Shown here: positions 43,526-51,985 of the stretch, piece after piece
Layout of the letters: each line of letters opens with the position of its first letter
How positions within the stretch are numbered: position 1 is the first letter of the stretch
From: CAWHYG01 sp963833505
GTDB taxonomy: Bacteria; Eisenbacteria; RBG-16-71-46; CAIMUX01
Length of the DNA stretch: 64,000 nt
Assembly (NCBI GenBank): GCA_963833505.1
Contig: CAWHYG010000007.1
Coordinates: forward strand, 1,116,001-1,180,000
Reading direction: 5' to 3'
Position numbers and translations under genes: made by a program
Notes under the pieces: generated by a model
What the model saw: the letters and a program-made list of their open reading frames with translations, nothing else
The model's database searches: none
Told to the model about the DNA's origin: nothing

Positions 43526-45757
43526 GTGAACCTCGAGTCCGCTCGTGAGCGCGTTGAAGAGCTGCGCCGCCGGATCCGGCATCATGACCGGCAATATTAT
43601 GTGCTGGCGAGCCCGGAGATCTCCGACCGCGATTATGACCGCTTGATGGAGGAGTTGCTCCGCCTCGAGACCGAGTTCCCCGAGCTCGGGGACCCGTCCA
43701 GCCCGACCCGGCGTGTCGGCGGCGAACCGATCGATGGGTTTCGCGCGTTGTCCCACTCCACGGCCATGCTCAGCCTGGGCAACAGCTACTCCAGCGAGGA
43801 GCTGCGGGAGTTCGACGCCCGGGTGCGCCGTTTCCTGGGAAACGACGCTCCGGTCGACTACGTGGTCGAGCTCAAGATCGACGGGGTGGCGATCGCGCTG
43901 CGTTATCGCGAAGGACGATTCGTTCTCGGGCTGACCCGGGGGGACGGCGTGCAAGGGGACGAAGTCACAGCGAATCTCCGCACGATCCGAGGTCTGCCGC
44001 AACGGCTCCTTCTGGAGGGTCGGGGCGGCTCGACCGGCCGAAGCCGGTCTCGGAGCGCCGGCGAAGGCGAATCGCTCCGCTCCGGCCGCCCGCCTGACCC
44101 CACGCCCGGCGCACGACCGGGCGATCTCGAGGACCGCGCCGCCGGGAGCGAAATCGAGATCCGCGGCGAGGTCTACATTCCGCGGTCCGCGTTCCTCGCA
44201 TGGAACGCCCGCCGGGACGCCGCCGGCGAGAAGCTCCTGGCCAACCCGCGCAACGCCTGCGCCGGCACGCTCAAGCTCCTCGACTCCCGCCAGGTCGCGC
44301 GCCGGCCCCTCCGGGTCTTCTGCTACGCCGTGGTCGATCCGGGCCGCTTCGGCCTCTCGACCCACCACGAAACCCTCGAGTTCCTCCAAGGGCTCGGAGT
44401 TCCGGTCGAGCCGCACTTCCAGAGGGCGGCCGGCATCGAGGAGGTCCTGGCGGTCTGTGACTCCTGGCGGAAGCGCCGCGCTTCGCTCGACTACGAAACC
44501 GACGGCATGGTCCTGAAGGTCGATCGGCTCGACCTGCAGGATCGTCTCGGCGCGACCAGCAAGGCTCCCCGGTGGGCCATCGCCTACAAGTTCGAAACGA
44601 AGGAAGCGGTGACGCGGATCCGGGAGATCAAAGTCCAGGTCGGCCGGACCGGCAACGTCACGCCCGTCGCGCATCTCGATCCGGTGGAGCTGCTTGGCAC
44701 CGTCATCAAGCGCGCGACCTTGCACAACGCGGACGAGATCGAACGGCTCGGCGTGATGATCGGGGACTGGGTCGCGGTGGAGAAAGGCGGCGAGATCATC
44801 CCCAAGGTGACGCGGGTCCTGCCCGAGATGCGCACCGGCCAGGAGCGCGCCTTTTCGTTTCCGGACCGCTGCCCGGTCTGCCGCGAAGCCCTGGTTCGGG
44901 AGGAGGGCGAGGTCGCCATCCATTGCCCGAACGAGTTCTGTCCGGCCCAACGGAAGGAACGGATCCTCCACTTCGCGAGCCGCGGCGCCATGGACATCAA
45001 GGGATTCGGCGAGGCGATCGTCGATCAACTGGTGGACGGCGGGCTCGTCGAGGACGCCGCCGACCTTTATGGACTGTCCGAAGACACCCTGGCCGGGCTG
45101 GAACGCATGGGGGAAAAGTCGGCGCGCAATCTCCGGGAAAGCCTCGATGCCAGCCGCCGCCCTCCGCTTCCGCGGTTCCTCTTCGCCCTCGGCATCCGCC
45201 ACGTCGGAGCCACGGCCGCGCGCATTCTGGCCCGAGCCTGCGACGGCCTCCAAGGCATCCGCGGATCCGGCGCCGGCGAGCTGGCCGCGATCCACGGCAT
45301 CGGCGAGGTCACGGCGGAATCGATGGTGCGCTATTTCGCGAGGGCAGAAACGGAACGGCTCCTGGAGAAGTTTCGCGGACATGGGGTGTGGCCGGCGGAA
45401 TCCGGCTCCCCCGCGCCGAGGAACGCCCGCCTGGAACCGGACGGCGCTTCGGAATCCCAGACCGGCACCGCCGGCGGCGCCTCCGCCCGCCCTTCCGAAC
45501 CCTCGTTGTCCGGCCTCGTCTTCGTCCTCACCGGAACGCTTTCGGGCTTCACGCGGGAAGAAGCGCGGGCCGTCATCGAGGATCGCGGCGGCCGCGTTTC
45601 GGCATCGGTCAGCCGGAAGACGACCTACGTCGTGGCCGGCGACTCCCCCGGATCCAAGATCGAGACCGCGCGGGCTCTCGGCGTCACCGTCCTGGACGAG
45701 GCGGGATTCCGCCGCCTGATCCGGGAAGGACCGAAAGCGACGTCCGCTACCGATTGA
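43526..45757 (+). CDS. ligA: NAD-dependent DNA ligase
   Basis: Replicative ligase, 743 residues (usual about 670). Domain order is normal: Ia domain with YYVLASPEISDRDYDRL, adenylation domain with Lys117 in KIDG, OB fold, a four-Cys zinc finger (CPVC...HCPNEFC), helix-hairpin-helix repeats and a C-terminal BRCT domain (SGLVFVLTGTLSGFTREEA). Two extra segments explain the length: a Gly/Arg/Ser-rich insertion at about residues 163-208 inside the adenylation domain just before EIRGEVY, and a Pro/Ala-rich linker before BRCT (about 630-665). Both look like unstructured loops. Confidence 0.95.
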   Translation: MNLESARERVEELRRRIRHHDRQYYVLASPEISDRDYDRLMEELLRLETEFPELGDPSSPTRRVGGEPIDGFRALSHSTAMLSLGNSYSSEELREFDARVRRFLGNDAPVDYVVELKIDGVAIALRYREGRFVLGLTRGDGVQGDEVTANLRTIRGLPQRLLLEGRGGSTGRSRSRSAGEGESLRSGRPPDPTPGARPGDLEDRAAGSEIEIRGEVYIPRSAFLAWNARRDAAGEKLLANPRNACAGTLKLLDSRQVARRPLRVFCYAVVDPGRFGLSTHHETLEFLQGLGVPVEPHFQRAAGIEEVLAVCDSWRKRRASLDYETDGMVLKVDRLDLQDRLGATSKAPRWAIAYKFETKEAVTRIREIKVQVGRTGNVTPVAHLDPVELLGTVIKRATLHNADEIERLGVMIGDWVAVEKGGEIIPKVTRVLPEMRTGQERAFSFPDRCPVCREALVREEGEVAIHCPNEFCPAQRKERILHFASRGAMDIKGFGEAIVDQLVDGGLVEDAADLYGLSEDTLAGLERMGEKSARNLRESLDASRRPPLPRFLFALGIRHVGATAARILARACDGLQGIRGSGAGELAAIHGIGEVTAESMVRYFARAETERLLEKFRGHGVWPAESGSPAPRNARLEPDGASESQTGTAGGASARPSEPSLSGLVFVLTGTLSGFTREEARAVIEDRGGRVSASVSRKTTYVVAGDSPGSKIETARALGVTVLDEAGFRRLIREGPKATSATD

Positions 45758-45777
45758 GCGCCGGCGGCCACGAATCC

Positions 45778-45815
45778 GCCGCGGGGCCGCCGGATCCCGA
45801 CGGGCGGCCCGCGGC
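45778..45815. terminator. hairpin between convergent ligA and parvulin gene
   Basis: A 13-14 bp GC-rich inverted repeat (45778-45791 with 45803-45815, one bulge) lies in the 64-bp gap between the convergent genes. No T tract; a shared terminator is likely from position. Confidence 0.55.
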
Positions 45816-45821
45816 GCGCCG

Positions 45822-47690
45822 TCAAGCTCCCGGCTTGGGCTGCCCGAGCCTCTCCGGATGGACGAGCAGGTGCTGGCTCTTCCGTTCCTTCTTCAGGATC
45901 GAGTCCAGAAGCGTGCTCTTCTTGCTCTCGACCACCAGGGGCTCGAGCATCGACTTGGCTTCATCAAAAGACAGGGTCCGGGCGGGAATCCGATTGACGA
46001 CCTTGACGAAGCTGACGGTTCGGCCGTTCGAAAACGTCTCCGAGGTCTGACCCGCCTGCAGCCCGCGCGCGACCTGCATGAAATCGGACCATTGCTGGAC
46101 GGGCGCCGGACGTTGGACCTCGAGCAGCTTCGTGGGCGGCTGGTAGTTGAACGTGCTGTCCGCCAGGTGCTCGGCCAGCGCGATGGCGAAGGTGCCGGAA
46201 GAGTCGGCCTGCCGGACCTTGGCCAGAACGGCTTTGGCGCGCGCTTCCTTGCCCACGCGCCAGGTGAAGGCGCAGAAGGAGAGCTTCTCCGGCGACTGGA
46301 ACGAATCGGGACCCTTGTCGTACAGCGCCTTCATGTCCTGGTCCGTGACGGCTGGAATCCGGGATCCCAGGATCTCGTAATAGCGATCGAGGTACTCCTC
46401 GTCTTCCCACCGCTTCGCCTTGGGGACGAACTCCGGCATCTGGGGGAAGCCGGTCTTCTCTGCTTGCTGCTGGAACAACAGCCGCTCGAGCCTGGCCTCG
46501 ATCTGGAACTTGATCTTTTCGGCCGTTCCGATGGACGGCCAATGATCCAGATCGGTGCCGTCGAGGCCGAGCACGAAGTCCTCGACGGTGTGGGTCTTGC
46601 CCCACATGTCGTAGAGCGGCTGCTTCCTCTCATCGGCGCTGAACCGCCAGATCGGAGCCCGCATGGCCTGGAACTCCACGTGGATCTTCTGGGCCTGGAC
46701 GGCCTTGACCGAATCCCAGAACGCTTCGAACTCCTTCTGGATGATCGGATAGGACTCCGGATGGAACGCAAAACCGGCGGCCTGCCTCAAGCTGTCGGAC
46801 CAGGCCTTGTACACGCCCATGTAGGCGATGCTTTCCAGGGTCTCCCGCGCGTCCCTCACGAAAGCAGTGTCGGAGGCTTCAGGGATCGGCGTGAACTCCT
46901 GGACGTGAAGCATGGTCGGCCCGTTCGCGGTCAAGAACGGAGGCGTCATGCCTCCGGCCGGAACATCCCGCAGGAGAACGTGGTCGATGACCGCCGGCGG
47001 CACGCCCGGCTTGCCCACACGGACTTCATAGTCCACGGCCGTTCCGGGAGGGATCCTCCCCTTGACCTTCTCCGGAGCGTCCGAAGACACCTTCTTTACG
47101 ATCTTGAACTTCTCCGGCACGTCCGCAGAGACCTTCTGCACGATCTGGTCAAAGGTGAGCCCATCCTTCTGATAGCCTTCGACGTCGGTCATCGCCTTGA
47201 GCGAAGGAAGCGGCAGGAGCTGCGCTTTGGCCGTCCTCGACACCAGGAGAAGCTGCTTGGCCAGCACGTCGGGCGGCAGATGAAAGCTCTCCCGGCGCCA
47301 GCGGAGATACGATTGCTGCAGCTCCCGCTCGTAGTTCACCCGGTACTGGCGCGCCTGCTTGCCTTCCAGCCGGGGTATCTCCTTGCGCGCCTGCCGCACG
47401 AGGATCTCCCGGTCGGCCAGCGTCTTGGCGAAGTCGACCCGGTCGGCGTTCGAGAGCGCCGAAAACGGATCCACGCCTTCCTTCGCATGAACCCGGTTGT
47501 ATTCCGCCTGCACCTGGGAAAGGTCCATGGACCAGTGCTTCAGGGAGATCACGGCGTCCTTGGGCTCCCGAGCGCACCCGACCAGGAGCGAGAGAGCCAG
47601 AAACGCCAGAGCGAACGCGGTCCGGGCAGGCCGGAAATCTGCGGCGCGCCCGCCGGTCGCCGCCATCTTGGCATCGAATCTTCCGAACAC
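45822..47690 (-). CDS. parvulin-like periplasmic chaperone lipoprotein
   Basis: 622 residues. The N-terminus ends in LALSLLVGC, a lipobox. The helical region with NADRVDFAKTLADREILVRQA resembles the SurA/PrsA chaperone part, and the segment about 490-590 (SFQSPEKLSFCAFTWRV...GLQAGQTSETF...VSFVKVVNRIPARTLSFDEAKSML) is a parvulin (PPIC) fold, though its isomerase residues look divergent. Likely helps outer-membrane proteins fold. GTG start 47690 has AAGGAGG; it has its own promoter. The next genes upstream encode an Omp85-type barrel and a giant barrel, its probable clients or partners. Confidence 0.82.
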   Translation of the reverse strand: MFGRFDAKMAATGGRAADFRPARTAFALAFLALSLLVGCAREPKDAVISLKHWSMDLSQVQAEYNRVHAKEGVDPFSALSNADRVDFAKTLADREILVRQARKEIPRLEGKQARQYRVNYERELQQSYLRWRRESFHLPPDVLAKQLLLVSRTAKAQLLPLPSLKAMTDVEGYQKDGLTFDQIVQKVSADVPEKFKIVKKVSSDAPEKVKGRIPPGTAVDYEVRVGKPGVPPAVIDHVLLRDVPAGGMTPPFLTANGPTMLHVQEFTPIPEASDTAFVRDARETLESIAYMGVYKAWSDSLRQAAGFAFHPESYPIIQKEFEAFWDSVKAVQAQKIHVEFQAMRAPIWRFSADERKQPLYDMWGKTHTVEDFVLGLDGTDLDHWPSIGTAEKIKFQIEARLERLLFQQQAEKTGFPQMPEFVPKAKRWEDEEYLDRYYEILGSRIPAVTDQDMKALYDKGPDSFQSPEKLSFCAFTWRVGKEARAKAVLAKVRQADSSGTFAIALAEHLADSTFNYQPPTKLLEVQRPAPVQQWSDFMQVARGLQAGQTSETFSNGRTVSFVKVVNRIPARTLSFDEAKSMLEPLVVESKKSTLLDSILKKERKSQHLLVHPERLGQPKPGA

Positions 47691-47813
47691 GCTTCCTCCT
47701 TCAGGCGATTTCACCCGTCCGCGGCGGATGCGCCGAGGCCGAACGCCGCTCCCCCCGGGACCTGGGCGGCGCGGGCTCTCGGGGCCGGCCGCCTCTCCAA
47801 CCAGGACTTCCGC

Positions 47814-47843
47814 AGTGTAGATTAGACTCCCCAGTGACTTCAA
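47814..47843 (-). promoter_or_regulatory. probable promoter for parvulin-like gene
   Basis: Minus strand TTGAAG (47838-47843) and TACACT (47814-47819), spacer 18 bp; initiation near 47807, leader about 117 nt. Confidence 0.6.
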
Positions 47844-47892
47844 CCTGTCCGCAGGATCGGGGCCGACAACGAGCCGGCGGCGGCCTCCGGCG

Positions 47893-47991
47893 GTCGGGCG
47901 CCGCCAGAGTCAGGTTCTCCCTCGTCCGACCCGCCGTCAGAGTCGGGTTCCCACGCGGCCGACCCGCGGTCAGAATCGGGTTTCCACCCGC
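47893..47991. repeat. 33-bp minisatellite covering the Omp85 gene end
   Basis: Three 33-bp units at 47893-47925, 47926-47958 and 47959-47991. The last contains the end of the Omp85-type gene, including the codons for VETRF and the stop (47970-47972). The other two lie downstream and look like duplicates of the gene end, so the barrel's terminal strand may be variable between strains. Confidence 0.75.
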
Positions 47992-49901
47992 AGATGCACC
48001 CGGCCCTCCCCCAGCGTGCCCCCTCGCGGAAAGCCCAGATCCACCGTGATCCGGCGGTTGGCGGTTTCCGAGGACAGCCCGACGCCGGCTCCCCAGATGT
48101 TCGCGTTGCCCCCCGGCGCCGTGAAGCGCCGGAAGACGGCTCCGTCGGAGAACACGTAGACGCGCCCCTCGGACACGGGCACCCCGAGCTCGAGCTGGGC
48201 CGCTCCGTAGCGGGTGGTCGAGAATTCCTGCTCCTCGTAGCCCCGGACCGTCCCGGCGCCCCCGATCCGGATGACCTCGGGCGCGGCCAGGGAATCGCCC
48301 CGCGAGATCGCGGCGGCCTCGAACCCCCCGCGCGTGAGAAGTCGCCCGAAGGACCAGAACCGCTCCCCTTGAAGCTCGGCGCGGTCCAGCCGGAACTGCT
48401 GGGTCGCGCCGCCCCCTTGCGGCCGGACCCGGCTCTGTCCGGAGCGGAAGGATCCGGTGAGACTCCCGCCCCGGTAGAGACCGGGCCGGAGGGTTTCCCA
48501 GGTGCCGCCGATCACCGAGGACAGTCGGCGCGTCAGCTCCGCCGGCACCTGGCCGATCACCGAGGTGCGATACTCGGCTCCGGCGAAGGCGGTGAGGTCG
48601 GTCGCCACCCACGCGTCGGCCAGGCCCTGCCAGGTCGTGACGGTGAAGGTGGAGTCGCGGATCTCCTGCTCCACGGAAACCGTGGCGCCGACGGGCAGCG
48701 GCCCGATCAGCGGCTCCTGATACTGGACTCGGGTCACGCTCTGGTTCCTGGCCAGCCGCTCCCAGTGGAGGTCGAGGTGCCTCCCGGTGCCGAAGAGATC
48801 TCCCAGGTCGAGGTCGGCGAACCCCGAGACTGTCCTGGTCTCCCCGGAATAGCCCAGGGCTCCTTCGAGGCGGTTGTGCTTTCCTTCCTGCACCGGCAGC
48901 AGCACCTGCATCTTCCCGGGCTCCGGCAGGGTCTCGAGCGTCGGATCCCCCACGCGCTCGAACAGGCCGGATTGTTCCAGCCGGCGGCGCTTCGCCTGCC
49001 AGTCCGACTCGCGGTACAGCTCGCCGGGAACGAATCGGATCCAGCGATTCAGGAAGGAGCTCCGCGTGGCAGCCTTCCCGGGGAAATCGTCCGCGGCCAC
49101 GCTCAGGCGGGGGCCGGGATCGAAATGCAGCCCCGCCTCGACCCGGCCTCCCTCCACGCGGATGCTCTCCACCCGCGCAACGGCGAAGGGATGGCCGTTC
49201 TCGGTCCACAGGTCCACCCAGCTCCAGAGAAGATCCTCGAACCGGCCGGAATCGAACGAGCCGCGGGGCGCGTTGAGCGAGGTCGAGGATCGCTGCGGCT
49301 TGAGAAGGTGGCCCGGACGCGAGACACCCGCCGTGTCCGCGCCCGAACCGACGTGGACCACCAGGGTGTCCCAGCGGGCCTCGGGTCCCTCATCGACCCG
49401 GAGGACCGGCTTGGAGTCCGAGTCGATCGTCAGGTGCAGCTGGGCGTCGAAGTATCCCGCGGCGATCAACTCCCGTCCGAGACGGGCAAGCTCCTCGCGG
49501 ATCTCGCGACGGCGGATGGCGCCGGAAGGGCTGGCGCGCAGCACCGACCGCACGTGCCGGGTCGAAAGAACGCGGCCGCCCTCGACCTCCACCGGAACGG
49601 CGAAGCGCACGGAATCGGCGGGATCGGAAGACGCCGGGGGCCCGTCCTGCCGTTCGGCCTTTCGCGCGGCGCGGCCCGGCGCCGTCTGGGACGCCGGACC
49701 GCCAACGGTGCGCGGGTCCGCCGGAGCACCGGCATCGCCCGGCGCGGCTTGCGACGCCGGAACGCCCGCGCTGCGCGGGTCCGCCGGAGCACCGGCCGGT
49801 CGATCGGAAGCGGAGCTCGTCGGCGGGCGGACCGGGAGAACTCCGAGGATGATGCCGATTCCGGCCAGCGCCAAGGCCGTCCATGGGTTCCGCGCGCGCA
49901 T
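47970..49901 (-). CDS. Omp85/TamA-type outer-membrane assembly protein
   Basis: 643 residues. After a hydrophobic N-terminus (about 7-25) comes a Pro/Ala-rich repeat of 21 residues, then POTRA-like domains (REIREELARLGRELIAAGYFDAQL; KRRRLEQSGLFERV) and a barrel of about 350 residues. The barrel has the Omp85 lid-loop motif VRGYEEQEF and ends in VETRF, a typical insertion signal. Shape and size fit TamA-like rather than BamA (fewer POTRA). Start ATG 49901 overlaps the giant barrel stop by one base, so the two are cotranslated and probably work together. Confidence 0.88.
   Translation of the reverse strand: MRARNPWTALALAGIGIILGVLPVRPPTSSASDRPAGAPADPRSAGVPASQAAPGDAGAPADPRTVGGPASQTAPGRAARKAERQDGPPASSDPADSVRFAVPVEVEGGRVLSTRHVRSVLRASPSGAIRRREIREELARLGRELIAAGYFDAQLHLTIDSDSKPVLRVDEGPEARWDTLVVHVGSGADTAGVSRPGHLLKPQRSSTSLNAPRGSFDSGRFEDLLWSWVDLWTENGHPFAVARVESIRVEGGRVEAGLHFDPGPRLSVAADDFPGKAATRSSFLNRWIRFVPGELYRESDWQAKRRRLEQSGLFERVGDPTLETLPEPGKMQVLLPVQEGKHNRLEGALGYSGETRTVSGFADLDLGDLFGTGRHLDLHWERLARNQSVTRVQYQEPLIGPLPVGATVSVEQEIRDSTFTVTTWQGLADAWVATDLTAFAGAEYRTSVIGQVPAELTRRLSSVIGGTWETLRPGLYRGGSLTGSFRSGQSRVRPQGGGATQQFRLDRAELQGERFWSFGRLLTRGGFEAAAISRGDSLAAPEVIRIGGAGTVRGYEEQEFSTTRYGAAQLELGVPVSEGRVYVFSDGAVFRRFTAPGGNANIWGAGVGLSSETANRRITVDLGFPRGGTLGEGRVHLRVETRF
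49669..49800. repeat. 63-bp in-frame repeat in the Omp85 gene
   Basis: Two 63-bp copies encode a 21-residue Ala/Gly/Pro-rich repeat (AGAPADPR...PASQ...APG) between the signal segment and the POTRA domains. Boundaries approximate. Confidence 0.65.
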
Positions 49902-51985
49902 CAGAAGGTTGCCCTCAACTCGAACCGTCCATCCTCGACCGGCTTGCCCGTGTCCGGTCGTTGCTCCCGCAACCAGCAGGAGAGGTCGAGCGCCTCGCGA
50001 AGACGCACGGTGGCGAGGATGGTCGAATTCCAGCCCGGCGTTTCCAGATCCCGGCTGGTCGGCTCGTTCGGCTCGTTGATCGAAACGGAGGTCCGGGTGG
50101 TGCGCAGCTCGATGCGGCTGCGCGGACGGGGATTCCAGACCGCGAAGGGGCTGGCCTCGACGACCTGCGCCGTTTCCGGGATCCCGACGCGACGGCGGTT
50201 CCGGAAGGAGGCATCCAGCCCGGCGTTCCAACCGTGGCCGAGGCCGAGCTGCTGATCGATCCGCAGCCGGAGCGAATGCCAGCCGTCGCGCGTGTTCCCG
50301 GCGTTCGCGATCTCCGTGGCGGTCCCGGTCACTTCCCATTCCAGGTCCTGGTCCGCGGTCCATCGTTGCCCCAGACGGGAGGTGAACTGCAGGGCATAGA
50401 GGTTCGTGCTGGACGACTCCTCGGAATTGGAGACCAGGCTCTGGGAATTCCGCGTGTATTCCCAGCGGCCGCGCGGCGAAAAGAGACGGGCCGAGGGCAG
50501 GGCGCTCAGGTCCGTCCGCATGGAGACGTTGGTCAACGGGAGCGCCACCGTTCCCATGAGGCCCGGCACCATGCGCGACCAGAGCTCGGAGGACGACTGC
50601 GTGGTTTCGAGCTGCGCTGTCCAGTTGTGGACGAGCCGGAGGCTGCGCCAGAACCGATTCCAGACGTCGGCGCCGGCGTCCGGCGGCGGCGCGCCGGCGA
50701 ACCCCGGGCTCCCCGGCCCGGATCCTCCCGTGCGCGGACCACCAGGCCCGGAATTCCCGGGAGGCGCGTTCCCCGGCAGGTCCGGCGGCGCACCGTGATC
50801 GGCCGGGCGCTCCGCGGGGGCGCCGTGGACCGAAGGCGCCTCGCCCCGATCGCCGGCGCCGCGGATCGCCGGCTGCGCTTCGCTCCGGTCGTTTCCGCCG
50901 CGGTCCCCGTGGAAGAGCCGGGACAGATCCAGCTCGTTCCGCAGGGAGAAATCGATTCGCTGCACGCGGGCGCTGTCGGAAAGGTCCTGATAGAAGACCT
51001 CGTAGTTCCCGATCCCCTGGTAGACGCCGAGGGAGTCATAGTGGCCCTGCCCGTCTCCGACGAACCGGACCTGCTTGATCTGTTGGCTCTGTTCGGTGCT
51101 GGACAGCTCCCAGCGGCCTTCCTGGACGAGAAGGTCGGAGCTCGGGCGGACGATCCACCGCACGCTTCCGATGCGGCTCTCCTGACTGGAGCCCTCCGAC
51201 CGGGGCTTGAGATCGCGCACGGCATAGTTGAGCGAGAGCAGGCTGCCGCCCGGACGCTGCCAGTCCACGTCGAACAGGTCGGTGTCTCCGATGTCCAGGG
51301 GGATCGTCCGCGCGCCCTCGAGAGAGTAGCGGTAGCGGCGCACGACCGAGGCGTCCGCATGCAGGTTGGTGAATCGGGTCCCGCTTCCCAGCCGGAACGA
51401 GCCTTCCTTGAAGAAATCCCCGGTCCGGTCGAGGTCCTGGCCGGTCTCGCTCAGCTCGCGGGAGTAGGCGCCGGCCAGAGACAGGAGCCGGCCGTTGACC
51501 TGCCCGCCCAGGTGGTCCGTCTCGCGGCGGCCCGGCACCGGCACGCCGGTCGTATCGTCCCGGGTGCTCGCGCGCAGGGTGTTGACCGTGAAGCTCCAGA
51601 TCCGATGGGCCAGCGAGCCGTCCAGCACGGTTCGGGCTCCGGTGAAGTTCGTATGGTTGTCGAGATCCTCGAGGGTCGCACGGAAGCGGGCCGGGCCCAG
51701 CGAGGTTTCGCCGTAGACCGATTTCCTGAGATCGCCGTGGGCCAGCCGGTCGGCCGACACGTTCCAGTCGACCGAGTAGAAGCCCGGATCGAGCCGGTCG
51801 AGCGGGTGGAAGGTCGTGCCGACGTCCCGGATCTGCCCGCCGAAGAGCCAGCGCGTGGGGCCGGCGGCGATGGGAAAGCTCTGGGTCTCGACCAGCCAGG
51901 CGGTTCCTTGATCATGGCCGTCGTCGATCGGAGAGAAGGTGTTGGCGTCGAATCTCGAGACGCCCAGCTCTCCCCGCACCGACAA
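49901..51985 (-). CDS. giant outer-membrane protein, C-terminal half
   Basis: Downstream half of a frameshifted gene. The frame opens in the sequence VRGELGVSRFDANTFSPIDDGHD and runs about 694 residues of alternating beta strands with no signal peptide, ending RFELRATF, a barrel C-terminus. It joins the frame of the preceding entry if one G in the run at 51993-51995 is removed, giving QIGILLSVRGEL. A Pro/Gly/Asp-rich insert occupies about 50680-50920. Joined, the two halves form one protein of 1347 residues. Next gene is the Omp85-type protein, one base overlap. Confidence 0.82.
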   Translation of the reverse strand: MSVRGELGVSRFDANTFSPIDDGHDQGTAWLVETQSFPIAAGPTRWLFGGQIRDVGTTFHPLDRLDPGFYSVDWNVSADRLAHGDLRKSVYGETSLGPARFRATLEDLDNHTNFTGARTVLDGSLAHRIWSFTVNTLRASTRDDTTGVPVPGRRETDHLGGQVNGRLLSLAGAYSRELSETGQDLDRTGDFFKEGSFRLGSGTRFTNLHADASVVRRYRYSLEGARTIPLDIGDTDLFDVDWQRPGGSLLSLNYAVRDLKPRSEGSSQESRIGSVRWIVRPSSDLLVQEGRWELSSTEQSQQIKQVRFVGDGQGHYDSLGVYQGIGNYEVFYQDLSDSARVQRIDFSLRNELDLSRLFHGDRGGNDRSEAQPAIRGAGDRGEAPSVHGAPAERPADHGAPPDLPGNAPPGNSGPGGPRTGGSGPGSPGFAGAPPPDAGADVWNRFWRSLRLVHNWTAQLETTQSSSELWSRMVPGLMGTVALPLTNVSMRTDLSALPSARLFSPRGRWEYTRNSQSLVSNSEESSSTNLYALQFTSRLGQRWTADQDLEWEVTGTATEIANAGNTRDGWHSLRLRIDQQLGLGHGWNAGLDASFRNRRRVGIPETAQVVEASPFAVWNPRPRSRIELRTTRTSVSINEPNEPTSRDLETPGWNSTILATVRLREALDLSCWLREQRPDTGKPVEDGRFELRATF

